NCBI RefSeq assembly: GCF_015472005.1
Contig: NZ_BMAQ01000001.1
Coordinates: forward strand, 62,001 to 126,000
DNA: 64,000 nt
Reading direction: 5' to 3'
Source of the DNA: Insulibacter thermoxylanivorax
GTDB taxonomy: Bacteria; Bacillota; Bacilli; Paenibacillales; DA-C8
This document shows positions 19,532 to 28,695 of this stretch, piece by piece. The notes under the pieces were generated by a model. It was not told the origin of the DNA. It worked only from the letters and a program-made list of their open reading frames with translations, and did no database searches. Every line of letters begins with the position of its first letter. The stretch's first letter is position 1. Position numbers and translations under genes: made by a program.

Positions 19532-19621
19532 GGTCCCGCCTGGGGGTGTGCCCATGATCCTAAAATCGAACAAGCCCGCATAGAGTGGATATACAAGTGT
19601 ATAGGACAAGGAGAGACGGCT

Positions 19622-19885
19622 ATGAGCAAATATCTCTTAGGCATGGTGCTGATCCGGATCCTCTCAGGCACCCTCGAGATCACCGCCGCGCTGATCATGT
19701 ATCGGCTGAATTCCTTGGAGAAGGCGCTGTTGGTGAACTCGACGCTGGCCCTCGTCGGACCGTTCGTGTTGATCACGACGACGGCTCTTGGGTTAGTCGG
19801 CGTGGCGGATAAGTTGTCCTACAGCAAGCTGCTGTGGATCATCGCGGGACTGACCTGCCTGTTCATCGGCATCTTCAAGCGATAA
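19622..19885 (+). CDS. yqhV: YqhV family membrane protein (DUF2619)
   Basis: An 87-residue protein of three predicted spans (LGMVLIRILSGTLEITAALIM, NSTLALVGPFVLITTTALGLVGVA, LLWIIAGLTCLFIGIF). It begins at ATG 19622 after AAGGAGAG. Its place directly before spoIIIAA is the same as in B. subtilis. The role is unknown. Confidence 0.88.
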   Translation: MSKYLLGMVLIRILSGTLEITAALIMYRLNSLEKALLVNSTLALVGPFVLITTTALGLVGVADKLSYSKLLWIIAGLTCLFIGIFKR

Positions 19886-19908
19886 GGGCTCTATTAACAG
19901 ACAAGCAT

Positions 19909-19936
19909 GAATAAAACCGCCGGTCAAGCATACATA
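19909..19936 (+). promoter_or_regulatory. Candidate sigma-E promoter of the spoIIIA operon
   Basis: GAATAAA (19909-19915) and CATACATA (19929-19936) are 13 bases apart and resemble the sigma-E consensus (KMATATT, 13-14, CATACAnT). The spoIIIA operon of B. subtilis is transcribed by sigma-E in the mother cell. The start codon chosen for spoIIIAA (19976) lies downstream. Confidence 0.55.
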
Positions 19937-19975
19937 TGTGGTATCGAAGGACAAGTGAGGGAGGCGAGCGAGAAG

Positions 19976-20983
19976 ATGTTGACCACTCTCTTCGACATCC
20001 TGCCAGATGTTCTGGCCGGGGCGGTAAGCCGACTGGCCCCGTCCGTGCTCGACAGCATGGAAGAACTGCGGGTGCGCGAGGGCAGGCCGCTGGAAGTGGG
20101 TTTCGACGGGCGTTATGCTTTCATCACAGCAAGCGGTGAGCTGACTGTTTCTCCAAGCGCAGCCTGCTACCGGCCGGACAGGCAGGAATGCATGAAACTG
20201 CTTGATATCGTGACAAACCATTCCCTCTATTCCTTCGAGGAAGAGCTGCGCCGAGGCTATATTACGGTCCGCGGCGGGCACCGCGTCGGCATCGCCGGCC
20301 GGGCGGTTCTGGACGGGGGCAAAGTCAAACTGCTTCGCGATATATCGGCGTTTAACATCCGCATCGCAAGAGAGGTGAAGGGAGCAGCTGAAGGCATCAT
20401 TCGCTGGCTCATCGATCCCCTGGCCGGCACGGTCCATCACACTCTGGTCATCTCGCCGCCGCAGTGCGGGAAGACGACTTTGATCCGCGATTTGGCCCGC
20501 ATCTTAAGTGAGGGCAGTTGGAACCAGGCACAGGCGTTTGATGAAGGCCGCAGATTGAGGGGCCTCAAAGTGGGGATCGTTGATGAACGTTCAGAGATCG
20601 CGGCCAGTGTCGGCGGCGTGCCGTCCTTCGATCTCGGTCCCCGCACCGATGTGCTAGATGCCTGCCCCAAGGCGGAAGGCATGATGATGATGATCCGTTC
20701 TCTCTCGCCCCATGTGTTGGTCGTTGATGAGATCGGACGCAGCGAAGATGCGGAGGCGATTCTGGAAGCGATGCATGCCGGGATTAAAGTTGTCGCCACG
20801 GCGCACGGCCGGAACCCCGAGGAAGTGAAGAAGCGGCCTGGGCTGGCCCCCTTATTTACCGCGCCGCTCTTCCAGCGGTATGTCGTGCTTGCCGGAACGG
20901 GCCGGCAGCGCAGGCAGACGGTATTCGACGAGCAGATGCGCTGCCTCGGCCCGCCGCTTGAGAGGACGGCAGAAGTGCGGTGA
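19976..20983 (+). CDS. spoIIIAA: Stage III sporulation protein AA
   Basis: A mother-cell ATPase related to secretion ATPases that powers the SpoIIIA-SpoIIQ channel between mother cell and forespore. The 335-residue protein has Walker A SPPQCGKTT, the VGIVDERSEIA segment, and Walker B VLVVDEIGRSED. The start is ATG 19976 with GGGAGG about 11 bases upstream; an upstream in-frame ATG at 19907 has no ribosome site and overlaps the candidate promoter. It is the first gene of an eight-gene operon. Confidence 0.95.
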   Translation: MLTTLFDILPDVLAGAVSRLAPSVLDSMEELRVREGRPLEVGFDGRYAFITASGELTVSPSAACYRPDRQECMKLLDIVTNHSLYSFEEELRRGYITVRGGHRVGIAGRAVLDGGKVKLLRDISAFNIRIAREVKGAAEGIIRWLIDPLAGTVHHTLVISPPQCGKTTLIRDLARILSEGSWNQAQAFDEGRRLRGLKVGIVDERSEIAASVGGVPSFDLGPRTDVLDACPKAEGMMMMIRSLSPHVLVVDEIGRSEDAEAILEAMHAGIKVVATAHGRNPEEVKKRPGLAPLFTAPLFQRYVVLAGTGRQRRQTVFDEQMRCLGPPLERTAEVR

Positions 20984-21498
20984 TCAAGGTCCTGGGAGCT
21001 GTTCTGATCATCGGCGCTTCGACCTTATACGGCTTCTATCGGGCTTATCTGTATGCGGAACGGCCGCGGCAGATCCGGCAGCTCATCCATGCGGTGAGCA
21101 GACTGAGAACGGAGATCTGGTACGGCAGCACGCCGCTGCCCGCCGCCCTCAGCAAATTATCGCAGCTCTGCGCAAAGCCCCTAGATCGCATGTTCCTGGT
21201 CATCTCCGAACGGCTGCAGGCGGAACGCACGGCTACCGTCCATACAGTGTGGTCGGAAACCATCGAGGAGATGTGGGGGCAGACGGCGATGAAACAGCCC
21301 GAGAAGGAAGCGCTGCTCGAATTGGGAGCTGTTCTGGGCATCTCCGACCGCGAGGACCAGCTGCAGCATCTTAAACTCGCGCAGACACATCTTGAGCATG
21401 AAGAGACCGCTGCCAAGGATGAACAGGTGAGATATGAGAAACTGAGCAGGAGTTTGGGGTTGTTGGGAGGCGCGCTCATCGTGATCCTAATCTATTGA
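20980..21498 (+). CDS. spoIIIAB: Stage III sporulation protein AB
   Basis: A 172-residue membrane protein of the SpoIIIA channel, related to GspF-type platform proteins. It has one N-terminal span (VLGAVLIIGASTLYGFY), a cytoplasmic helical body with the motif RLRTEIWYGSTPLPAAL, and a C-terminal span (LGLLGGALIVILIY). The GTG start at 20980 overlaps the spoIIIAA stop by four bases. Confidence 0.94.
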   Translation: MIKVLGAVLIIGASTLYGFYRAYLYAERPRQIRQLIHAVSRLRTEIWYGSTPLPAALSKLSQLCAKPLDRMFLVISERLQAERTATVHTVWSETIEEMWGQTAMKQPEKEALLELGAVLGISDREDQLQHLKLAQTHLEHEETAAKDEQVRYEKLSRSLGLLGGALIVILIY

Positions 21499-21516
21499 GA
21501 GTAAGTAGGTGCGTTC

Positions 21517-21720
21517 ATGAATTTCGACATAAACGCCATATTCCAAATCGCCGGGATCGGGATCATCACGGCTATGATTCATACGGTTCTGAAACAGATG
21601 GGGAAAGAGGACATGGCGCACTGGGCTACCGTGATCGGCTTCGTCGTTGTGATGTTCATGGTAATCCGCCTGCTGGATGAACTGTTCCAGAGAATCAAGA
21701 CGATCTTCCTGTTCCAATAG
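21517..21720 (+). CDS. spoIIIAC: Stage III sporulation protein AC
   Basis: A 67-residue protein with two membrane spans (IFQIAGIGIITAMIHTVL and WATVIGFVVVMFMVIRLL), the normal size and topology of SpoIIIAC. It is part of the membrane platform of the engulfment channel. ATG 21517 lies 18 bases after spoIIIAB. Confidence 0.94.
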   Translation: MNFDINAIFQIAGIGIITAMIHTVLKQMGKEDMAHWATVIGFVVVMFMVIRLLDELFQRIKTIFLFQ

Positions 21721-21730
21721 GTGGGCGGCT

Positions 21731-22126
21731 ATGGAGATCATCCAAATCGTCGGTCTCGGATTGCTCGTGACGATCTTGTCCCTCGTCTTAAAAGAACAGA
21801 AACCGATGTTCGCCTTTCTCATCACGACATCGGCGGCCTTGTTCATCTTCATCTTCCTCGTCGATAAGATCGCCGCGGTGATCCGCGTGATCGAGGACCT
21901 GGCGCTCGAGACGAATGTCAATATGGTCTATCTGAAGACGATCCTGAAGATCATCGGGATCGCCTATATCGCCGAATTGGGAGCACAGATCGTGCGGGAT
22001 TCCGGTCATGCTTCTATTGCTTCCAAGATCGAATTAGCCGGCAAAGTGCTCATCCTCGTCATGGCGATCCCGATCATCGAGGTTCTGATCAAGACGGTGC
22101 TCAGCATGCTGCCGTCATCCGCCTGA
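21731..22126 (+). CDS. spoIIIAD: Stage III sporulation protein AD
   Basis: A 131-residue polytopic membrane protein with four spans, starting MEIIQIVGLGLLVTILSLVLK and ending with a hydrophobic helix (GKVLILVMAIPIIEVLIKTVLSMLP). The ATG at 21731 follows GGTGGGCGG and lies 10 bases after spoIIIAC. A frame that extends upstream overlaps spoIIIAC and is not used. Confidence 0.93.
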   Translation: MEIIQIVGLGLLVTILSLVLKEQKPMFAFLITTSAALFIFIFLVDKIAAVIRVIEDLALETNVNMVYLKTILKIIGIAYIAELGAQIVRDSGHASIASKIELAGKVLILVMAIPIIEVLIKTVLSMLPSSA

Positions 22127-22151
22127 GAAGGTGTCTGTAGGAGAGATACAT

Positions 22152-23333
22152 ATGACGAAGCATACAAGTTCACTCGATTGGCGGCTGATCCTCGCGGTGA
22201 CGGCATCGGCCATGATCTGGCTTGCCGCTCGGGTTTACGCCGATATCCCGCAGCAGGTCCCCGAAGTGCAGATGGATCTCTTGGATACCGATCAAGTGGA
22301 GCGATATTGGGAGCAGCTGCTGCATGAATACGGAGGCTATATTCCCGGGAGACATCCGCCGAGCTTGATGGAAATGATCCGCGGCGAGGGTTTCTCCATC
22401 GGACAGATCCTGGGCGCTCTCCTCCGGCTTCTGTTCCATGAAGTGCTGTACAACGGAAGCCTGCTCGTTTCGATCATCATCCTGACGGTGTTCAGCATGA
22501 TCCTAGAGACGATGCAATCGACTTTTGAACACAACACCGTCAGCAAGATCGCCTATTCGATCTCTTATATCGTACTCATCGTCTTAGCCGTGAACAGTTT
22601 CCATACGGCCATCGAATATGCCCGCCAAGCGATCGGCGATATGATCGAATTCATGCTGGCCATGGTGCCGCTCCTGCTTACTCTGCTGGCTGCGATGGGC
22701 GGCATTGCCTCGGTATCGATCCTGCATCCGCTCATCGTCTTCATGATCCATGCGGTGGGCACGTTGATCCATACCGTGGTGTTCCCGCTGCTGTTCTTCT
22801 CTGCCGTGCTCTATATCGTAAGTTCCTTGTCAGACAAATATAGGGTGACCTATCTGGCGAATTTCCTGCGCAATATCAGCATCGCCCTGCTCGGCATCGT
22901 TCTGACGGTCTTCCTCGGCGTGATCTCGGTACAGGGGGCAACCACCGCCGTAGCCGACGGCGTGACCCTGCGCACGGCGAAGTACATCACCGGCAACTTC
23001 GTGCCCGTCGTCGGCCGCTTGTTCTCCGATGCGGCGGATACGGTACTCAGCGCATCTGTGCTTGTCAAGAATGCCGTTGGCATCGTCGGCGTTGTCATCA
23101 TCGTGCTGCTGTGCGCTTTCCCCGCGGTGAAGATCCTGACCTTAGCGCTGATCTACAACATCTCGGCAGCGGTGATGCAGCCCCTCGGCGAGAGCCCGAT
23201 CGTAAGCTGCCTGCAGACGATCGGCAAGAGCATGATCTATGTGTTCGCCGCCCTCGCCTCCGTTGGCTTGATGTTCTTCCTGGCGGTGACGATCATCATC
23301 ACCCTGGGGAATGTGTCGGTGATGATCCGATGA
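22152..23333 (+). CDS. spoIIIAE: Stage III sporulation protein AE
   Basis: A 393-residue protein with an N-terminal signal-like span (LILAVTASAMIWLAARVYA), an extracytoplasmic linker, and seven or so further spans, as in other SpoIIIAE proteins. It is a membrane component of the SpoIIIA channel. The ATG at 22152 is preceded by AGGAGAG; a GTG at 22131 is in frame but lies upstream of that site. Confidence 0.94.
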   Translation: MTKHTSSLDWRLILAVTASAMIWLAARVYADIPQQVPEVQMDLLDTDQVERYWEQLLHEYGGYIPGRHPPSLMEMIRGEGFSIGQILGALLRLLFHEVLYNGSLLVSIIILTVFSMILETMQSTFEHNTVSKIAYSISYIVLIVLAVNSFHTAIEYARQAIGDMIEFMLAMVPLLLTLLAAMGGIASVSILHPLIVFMIHAVGTLIHTVVFPLLFFSAVLYIVSSLSDKYRVTYLANFLRNISIALLGIVLTVFLGVISVQGATTAVADGVTLRTAKYITGNFVPVVGRLFSDAADTVLSASVLVKNAVGIVGVVIIVLLCAFPAVKILTLALIYNISAAVMQPLGESPIVSCLQTIGKSMIYVFAALASVGLMFFLAVTIIITLGNVSVMIR

Positions 23334-23370
23334 AGCCGATGGCGATGCCCGCTGGAAGGGGGCGAAGTCC

Positions 23371-24060
23371 ATGATCGATTGGCTGGCCGGCTGGCTGCGT
23401 GAGATCGTCCTCGTCGTCTTGTTCGCTGCCGTCGCCGATATGCTGCTGCCGACGAATGGCTTGCAGCGCTATATCAAGGTCGTCATCAGCTTGTTCATCC
23501 TGCTGACGATCCTTTCCCCGGTCTTGACGCTGCTTAGATCGGACTTCAACTTTACGGAGGTCGATGCGCAGCTGAACCGCTGGCAGGAATCGAATCTGCA
23601 AGGAAGTTCAGACGAGAAGATCACGCGGGATGCGGAGCGGCTGCGGCGGGCGAATGAACAGCAGACGGCGCGCTGGGTGGAAGAGCGGCTGGCGGAGATG
23701 ATGACGGCGGATCTGATCGAGCAGGGATATACAGAGGTCCAGGAAGTGCAGGCAGAGATCGAACTTTCGCCCTCGGGGCACGCGAAGATCCGCAAGGTTG
23801 AGGTATATCTGCGGGCGGAAACCGAGGAGGACAGCATACAGCCGCAAGGAAGCGAAGCGTCTGAGCCGATCGCACAGATTCGCCCCATCGAACCGGTGAT
23901 GATTGAGATTCGGCTTGACGATCAAGTACAGGAAGAGAAGCGAAGCGGGGATGGAGATGCACCTTATGCCTCGCCGCTGACACGGCAGATTCGCCAGGTG
24001 ATCGCTGCCGGCTGGCAAGTCGCACCCGAGCAAATCGTCTTTCATGAGGCTGCCCGCTAA
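23371..24060 (+). CDS. spoIIIAF: Stage III sporulation protein AF
   Basis: A 229-residue protein with two N-terminal spans (IVLVVLFAAVADMLLP and VVISLFILLTILSPVLTLL) and a soluble domain of ring-building type in the intermembrane space, in line with SpoIIIAF. The C-terminal TRQIRQVIAAGWQVAPEQIVF segment matches the family. ATG 23371 follows AAGGGGG. Confidence 0.92.
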   Translation: MIDWLAGWLREIVLVVLFAAVADMLLPTNGLQRYIKVVISLFILLTILSPVLTLLRSDFNFTEVDAQLNRWQESNLQGSSDEKITRDAERLRRANEQQTARWVEERLAEMMTADLIEQGYTEVQEVQAEIELSPSGHAKIRKVEVYLRAETEEDSIQPQGSEASEPIAQIRPIEPVMIEIRLDDQVQEEKRSGDGDAPYASPLTRQIRQVIAAGWQVAPEQIVFHEAAR

Positions 24061-24075
24061 GGAGGTGAAGCAGGG

Positions 24076-24711
24076 TTGATCAAGCTGCTCAGTTGGTTAG
24101 AAGAACGATTAGGCGGGGGCAAGGACGGCGCCAAGCGGGTGCGAACCTTTCAATGGTTGATCATCATGGGGCTGGCCGGCGCTGCACTGATGATCCTGAA
24201 TTCCTTCATTCGCGTCGAGGAGATCAGCGATGAACCTTCCCGCCTGCCGGCGGGCGATGCAGAGCAGACCGTATTTCTCAATCAGTCGCAGGAGAAGGAC
24301 AATCCATTCACCGAGTATGAGCGGAAGTATGAGAACCGCCTCAAGGAGATCCTCGAGAAGATCGTCGGTGTCGGCAGCGTGGATGTGATGGTGACGATCG
24401 AATCGACGGAGGAAAGCGTCGTCTACCGGGATTATCATGAATCAGAGCAGGAGACAAACGAGCGGGATGATCAGGGAGCACAGCGTCATATCACCAGCGT
24501 GACGAGGGATGGAACGATCGTGTTGTATACGGTCTCGGGCGAAAGCCGGCCGATCATCCTCAAATTGATCAAGCCGCAGATCCGCGGTGTGATCGTCGTC
24601 GCCAATGGGGCAGAGAATTCCGTCGTGAAGCAGATGTTGTCGGAAGCGGTGCAGCGCGGATTGAATGTGCCGCCTGCGCGCATCTCCATCCTGCCGCGGA
24701 AGACGCAATGA
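24076..24711 (+). CDS. spoIIIAG: Stage III sporulation protein AG
   Basis: A 211-residue protein with one membrane span (WLIIMGLAGAALMILNSF) and an extracytoplasmic ring-forming domain. SpoIIIAG forms a large ring in the intermembrane space of the SpoIIIA-SpoIIQ complex. Family marks are YENRLKEILEKIVGVGSVDVMVTIES and PQIRGVIVVANGAENSVVK. The start is TTG 24076 after AAGGAGGTGAAG. Confidence 0.93.
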   Translation: MIKLLSWLEERLGGGKDGAKRVRTFQWLIIMGLAGAALMILNSFIRVEEISDEPSRLPAGDAEQTVFLNQSQEKDNPFTEYERKYENRLKEILEKIVGVGSVDVMVTIESTEESVVYRDYHESEQETNERDDQGAQRHITSVTRDGTIVLYTVSGESRPIILKLIKPQIRGVIVVANGAENSVVKQMLSEAVQRGLNVPPARISILPRKTQ

Positions 24712-24751
24712 CATAGATTCTCATCACTTATCTTACTTAGGAGGAATGAAC

Positions 24752-25348
24752 ATGAATACGAGAAAACAGAAAATCTGGCTCATCTCGATGCTCAGCCTGA
24801 TGGTGATTCTGTCAGCATACTACCTCTTCACCGATGACCTGAACCAACTGGATGATGCGAAACTGGCGCAAGGGGAAGGCACTACAGCGGAAGATCTGGG
24901 AGCGGCCTATGATTCGCAGTTCACCGGTGGCGGGGAGTTCCTGCTGAGCGATGAAGAGATCCTGGCCGAAGTGGAGAGCCTGCAGGCGAGCGCACATCTC
25001 ATGGATCAATTTGATTCGTGGCAGTATGCGCGGGATCAACAGTTGAAGGAAAAGTTCGATGAGATCCACGGGATCGTCACCGATCCGGCGCAGTCCTCTG
25101 AGACGATGGCTCAGGCCTATGAGCAGCTGCATCAGCTTGAGGAGCAGCATCACATCATCCAAAGTATAGAGGAACAGTTGATGGAAGAGTTCGCCAATGC
25201 GATCATCACGCCGCAGGATAACGGGGAATATCATGTGCGCATCATGGCGGAGCACCTGGAGAAGAGCCAAGCGGTGAGCATCATCGAGACGGTTGCCGAA
25301 CAGCTGGGCATCAGCAACCGCGATGTCTTCGTGACGGTGATCAATTAG
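24752..25348 (+). CDS. spoIIIAH: Stage III sporulation protein AH
   Basis: A 198-residue mother-cell membrane protein whose extracytoplasmic YscJ-like domain binds forespore SpoIIQ to zip the two membranes together. It has a single N-terminal span (IWLISMLSLMVILSAYYLF), an acidic linker, a helical part, and a C-terminal domain (HVRIMAEHLEKSQAVSIIETV). Two ATGs lie close together; 24752 is seven bases from GGAGG and is preferred over 24746. Confidence 0.93.
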   Translation: MNTRKQKIWLISMLSLMVILSAYYLFTDDLNQLDDAKLAQGEGTTAEDLGAAYDSQFTGGGEFLLSDEEILAEVESLQASAHLMDQFDSWQYARDQQLKEKFDEIHGIVTDPAQSSETMAQAYEQLHQLEEQHHIIQSIEEQLMEEFANAIITPQDNGEYHVRIMAEHLEKSQAVSIIETVAEQLGISNRDVFVTVIN

Positions 25349-25413
25349 CGGTTATCCAATAGGGTTGATCCATGAATATAGCAGCAAAAGCATAAATCAA
25401 GCCGTTCCATGAT

Positions 25414-25442
25414 GATGCGGTGGCCTTAACAGCCACCGCATC
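25414..25442 (+). terminator. Hairpin terminator after the spoIIIA operon
   Basis: GATGCGGTGGC (25414-25424) pairs perfectly with GCCACCGCATC (25432-25442), followed by only a short TTG. The stem is strong, the U-tract weak. Confidence 0.6.
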
Positions 25443-25657
25443 TTGCTGCACAGGTCTGTTATACAGAGCGTGTAGACCGATATTCGTTGACTTCGCGGGA
25501 AGATTGACAGCGGCGACAAAAAAATGGATGATATCAAAGTCATAGTGCGCTATAATAAAATTCGTGCCGTTGACATAGTTGTGATATAATACAACCAATT
25601 GCGTGAATTTTGTGGTAGCGCAAGCGAGGGACAAGCCTCTACAAGGAGTGAGTGATT
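25443..25657 (+). other. Leader region of accB
   Basis: No gene is seen between the spoIIIA hairpin and accB. Two TATAAT boxes (25551-25556, 25585-25590) and two TTGACA hexamers (25504-25509, 25570-25575) are present, but no pair has normal 16-18 base spacing, so the exact promoter is unclear. Confidence 0.45.
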
Positions 25658-26164
25658 TTGAAGTTAGATGAGATCAAAGAATTGATCAAACTGATCGATG
25701 AAACTTCTATCCACGAATTGGAGATCGAGAATGAACATACACGTATCACGATTCGCAAGCCGAACCGGACGGAGTCGCTGATCGTCAACTCTGTACCGGC
25801 ATCCGGCGCGGTATTTAATCAGCCGCAGATCGTACCGCAGGTTCCGGATGCAGCGGCGCAGCAGCTGCCGCAAGCCGCACCGCAGGCTCCCGCAGAGGAG
25901 ACCGCTTCGGTGCCGGCGGATCAGCTGCATCAGATCACTTCACCGATGGTTGGTACGTTCTACGCAGCGCCTGCACCGGATGCACCGCCTTACGTTACCG
26001 TTGGCAGCAAGGTTACGGAGAAGACCGTTGTCTGCATCGTGGAAGCGATGAAACTCATGAACGAGATCGAAGCTGAAGTGAAGGGCGAGATCGTAGAGAT
26101 CCTGGTAGAGAACGGACAGTTGGTCGAATATGGTCAGCCTTTGTTTCTCGTTAAGAAGGAATAG
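25658..26164 (+). CDS. accB: Acetyl-CoA carboxylase biotin carboxyl carrier protein
   Basis: Carries biotin between the carboxylase AccC and the transferase AccDA in malonyl-CoA synthesis. The 168-residue protein has the N-terminal helix [20 protein letters not shown], a Pro/Ala/Gln-rich linker, and the biotinyl domain with [13 protein letters not shown]; the biotin attachment site is Lys132. The TTG at 25658 has the best spacing to AAGGAG and gives the standard N-terminus; a GTG two codons earlier is possible. It is followed by accC after 27 bases. Confidence 0.95.
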   Translation: MKLDEIKELIKLIDETSIHELEIENEHTRITIRKPNRTESLIVNSVPASGAVFNQPQIVPQVPDAAAQQLPQAAPQAPAEETASVPADQLHQITSPMVGTFYAAPAPDAPPYVTVGSKVTEKTVVCIVEAMKLMNEIEAEVKGEIVEILVENGQLVEYGQPLFLVKKE

Positions 26165-26191
26165 CGCTTAGTCCTAACAGGAGGTACGATC

Positions 26192-27544
26192 ATGTCATTT
26201 CAGAAGATTCTTATCGCGAACCGCGGCGAGATCGCTGTCCGCATCATACGCGCTTGCAAGGAGATGGGCATCTTCACCGTTGCCGTGTTCTCGGAAGCAG
26301 ACCGTGACGCCTTGCACGTTCGTTTAGCGGATGAGGCTTACTGCATCGGCCCGACTTCGTCGAAGGACAGCTATCTGAACTACGCGAACATCATGAGCGT
26401 CGCGACGCTGACCGAAGTCGATGCGATCCATCCCGGCTACGGTTTCCTAGCGGAAAATGCGGATTTCGCCGAGATCTGCGAATCCTGCAATATCACCTTC
26501 ATCGGCCCGTCGCCGGCGGCGATCAGCAAGATGGGGGATAAGTCGATTGCGAAGCAGACGATGCAAGAAGCGGGCGTGCCCGTGATCCCCGGCTCGGACG
26601 GTTTGGTGGAGGATATGGAGGAAGCGGTGCGCGTAGCCCGCGAGATCGGTTATCCGGTGCTCATCAAGGCGACGGCCGGCGGCGGCGGCAAGGGAATCCG
26701 CATCGCCGAGGACGAGGAGTCCCTGATCCGTCAGATCACCAATGCGCAGCAGGAAGCGGAGAAGGCCTTTGGCAACGCCGGCGTGTACCTGGAGAAATAT
26801 CTCACCGGCATGAGGCACGTGGAGGTGCAGATCCTTGCTGACAAGCACGGCAATGTTGTGCATCTCGGCGAGCGTGACTGTTCCATCCAGCGCCGCAGAC
26901 AGAAGCTGATCGAGGAAGCGCCGAGCCCGGCGATTACGCCGGAGATCCGCGCCCGCATGGGAGAAGCGGCGGTGCGGGCAGCAAAAGCCGTGGAATATTC
27001 CGGTGCTGGAACGATCGAATTTCTGCTCGATGCCGATGGGAACTTCTATTTCATGGAGATGAATACGCGCATCCAAGTCGAGCATCCCGTGACGGAGATG
27101 ATCACGAACGTCGATATTATCAAAGAGATGATCCGCATCGCCGAGGGACAACCGCTGTCCTTCACCCAGGATGACATCACCTTCAACGGCTGGTCGATCG
27201 AATGCCGTATCAATGCGGAGAATCCGGAGCGGAACTTCATGCCATCGCCGGGCGTGGTTGACTTCTATTTGCCGCCTGGAGGCACCGGGGTTAGAGTGGA
27301 CAGCGCGGTGTATCCGGGGTATGCGATCTCCCCGCACTATGATTCGATGATCGCCAAGCTCATCGTCTGGGGCAGGGACCGCCAGGAAGCGATCGAACGG
27401 ATGAAGCGGGCACTGAGCGAGTTCGCCATCGAGGGCGTTCATACGACCATTCCGTTCCATCTGAAGCTTCTAAACCACCCGCGTTTCGTCCAGGGAGACT
27501 TCGATATCAAGTTCCTGGATGAGAACCCGATTCATGAAATGTGA
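26192..27544 (+). CDS. accC: Acetyl-CoA carboxylase biotin carboxylase
   Basis: Carboxylates the biotin on AccB with ATP and bicarbonate. The 450-residue length is typical. ATP-grasp motifs are clear: [30 protein letters not shown], and [16 protein letters not shown]. The N-terminus [19 protein letters not shown] is standard. ATG 26192 follows AGGAGG. It forms an operon with accB. Confidence 0.97.
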   Translation: MSFQKILIANRGEIAVRIIRACKEMGIFTVAVFSEADRDALHVRLADEAYCIGPTSSKDSYLNYANIMSVATLTEVDAIHPGYGFLAENADFAEICESCNITFIGPSPAAISKMGDKSIAKQTMQEAGVPVIPGSDGLVEDMEEAVRVAREIGYPVLIKATAGGGGKGIRIAEDEESLIRQITNAQQEAEKAFGNAGVYLEKYLTGMRHVEVQILADKHGNVVHLGERDCSIQRRRQKLIEEAPSPAITPEIRARMGEAAVRAAKAVEYSGAGTIEFLLDADGNFYFMEMNTRIQVEHPVTEMITNVDIIKEMIRIAEGQPLSFTQDDITFNGWSIECRINAENPERNFMPSPGVVDFYLPPGGTGVRVDSAVYPGYAISPHYDSMIAKLIVWGRDRQEAIERMKRALSEFAIEGVHTTIPFHLKLLNHPRFVQGDFDIKFLDENPIHEM

Positions 27545-27559
27545 GCCCGGGACGAATGT

Positions 27560-27588
27560 TTGTCATATTCTAAGGCGGATGATATATT
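27560..27588 (+). promoter_or_regulatory. Candidate sigma-A promoter of the Asp23-amaP group
   Basis: TTGTCA (27560-27565) and TATATT (27583-27588) are 17 bases apart, and a TATAAT lies at 27591. It would start transcription about 60 bases before the Asp23-family gene. Confidence 0.55.
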
Positions 27589-27651
27589 TATATAATATAG
27601 AACAAGCTTGTGTCGCAGGTTCTAACATACATAGGCGGGGAGGTGAAAGCG

Positions 27652-28062
27652 GTGAATACAATCGCGCCTGATTACGAGAAGACGGAATTAGGAAGTATAC
27701 AGATCGCTCCCGAGGTCATCGAGATTATCGCAGGCTTGGCTACGGTTGAAGTGGATGGCGTAGCAGGGATGAGCGGAGGATTCGCCGGGGATATTGCGGA
27801 ACTGCTCGGCCGCAAGAATCTGGGCAAAGGCGTTAAGGTGGAAGCGGGCCAGCGCGAAGCAGCTGTTGATGTATCGATTCTGATTAAGTACGGATATCGC
27901 ATCCCTGAGGTGGCTTCAGCCATTCAACAGAATGTCAAACATGCTATTCAGTCTATGACCGGTCTTGATGTCGTGGAAGTAAATGTACATATTCATGGTG
28001 TGCATTTCCCAGCGCAGGAGAAACAAGACGAAGAAGCTTCGATCCAGCAGCGCGTCAAATAA
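27652..28062 (+). CDS. Asp23/Gls24 family envelope stress protein (YqhY type)
   Basis: A 136-residue cytoplasmic protein of the alkaline shock (DUF322) family: LGSIQIAPEVIEIIAGLATVEVDGVAGM near the start and YGYRIPEVASAIQQNVKHAIQSMTGLDV in the C-terminal half. Members are tethered to the membrane by AmaP in Staphylococcus, and YqhY has been tied to acetyl-CoA carboxylase in B. subtilis. The GTG start at 27652 follows GGGGAGG; a frame back to 27610 has no ribosome site. The amaP gene is next. Confidence 0.92.
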   Translation: MNTIAPDYEKTELGSIQIAPEVIEIIAGLATVEVDGVAGMSGGFAGDIAELLGRKNLGKGVKVEAGQREAAVDVSILIKYGYRIPEVASAIQQNVKHAIQSMTGLDVVEVNVHIHGVHFPAQEKQDEEASIQQRVK

Positions 28063-28072
28063 GCACGCACAA

Positions 28073-28095
28073 CCCCCTGGCAGGCAGGGGGATTT
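28073..28095 (+). terminator. Weak intercistronic hairpin
   Basis: CCCCCTG (28073-28079) pairs with CAGGGGG (28085-28091), followed by ATTTCC. It lies between the Asp23-family gene and amaP and may trim expression of the downstream genes. Confidence 0.5.
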
Positions 28096-28123
28096 CCTTT
28101 GATCTTTGGAGGGACAAGCCCAT

Positions 28124-28681
28124 ATGGTAAGAATGTTCGATCGCCTATTTCTATTCTTGTATAGTTTGCTCATCGGGATCAGCTTGATCTTCCTGATCAT
28201 CGTCAGCACCGGCTTAGTTGAGCCTTGGGTGGCAAGGGATGTCCTTGATCTCCTGACAGAGCGGGGGCCGGTCAGCTGGACGGCGGCTATCGCGGCGATT
28301 TTGCTGTTTGCCGTCAGTGTCCGTTTCTTCTATATCAGCATCGCTGCCGGTTCGGGCAAACCGCCTTCCATTGAACAGCGAACGGACTTCGGCGATATCA
28401 GCATCTCGTTGGAGACGATCGAGAACTTGGCGCTCAGAGCTGCTTCCCGCATCGCGGGCATCAAGGATCTCAAAGCCAGAGTGCAGGTGGGACAAGCCGG
28501 ATTGATCATCAAGCTGCGCTCAGTGGTTGATGGTGACGCCGCGATCCCGGTGCTCACGGAGGAAGTGCAGCGCACGGTGAAAGCCCATGTCGAAGAGATC
28601 TCCGGGGTGCCGGTGATGAGTGTGAACGTGTTCATCGCCAATATCGTACAGACGCAAGTATTCAAGAGCCGAGTTGAATAG
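28124..28681 (+). CDS. amaP: Alkaline shock response membrane anchor protein AmaP
   Basis: A 185-residue protein with two N-terminal membrane spans (LFLFLYSLLIGISLIFLIIV and WTAAIAAILLFAVSVRFFYI) and an Asp23-like C-terminal domain, as in AmaP, which anchors Asp23-family proteins to the membrane. The ATG at 28124 is preceded by GGAGGG. The Asp23 - AmaP - DUF2273 order is the usual one. Confidence 0.9.
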   Translation: MVRMFDRLFLFLYSLLIGISLIFLIIVSTGLVEPWVARDVLDLLTERGPVSWTAAIAAILLFAVSVRFFYISIAAGSGKPPSIEQRTDFGDISISLETIENLALRAASRIAGIKDLKARVQVGQAGLIIKLRSVVDGDAAIPVLTEEVQRTVKAHVEEISGVPVMSVNVFIANIVQTQVFKSRVE

Positions 28682-28695
28682 GGGTGGATCACCCG

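Noticed and set aside
18662-19609. A full coenzyme M pathway
   Set aside because: ComA and ComB alone reach only sulfolactate; no ComC, ComDE or methanogenesis gene is present and the host is a spore-forming Firmicute.
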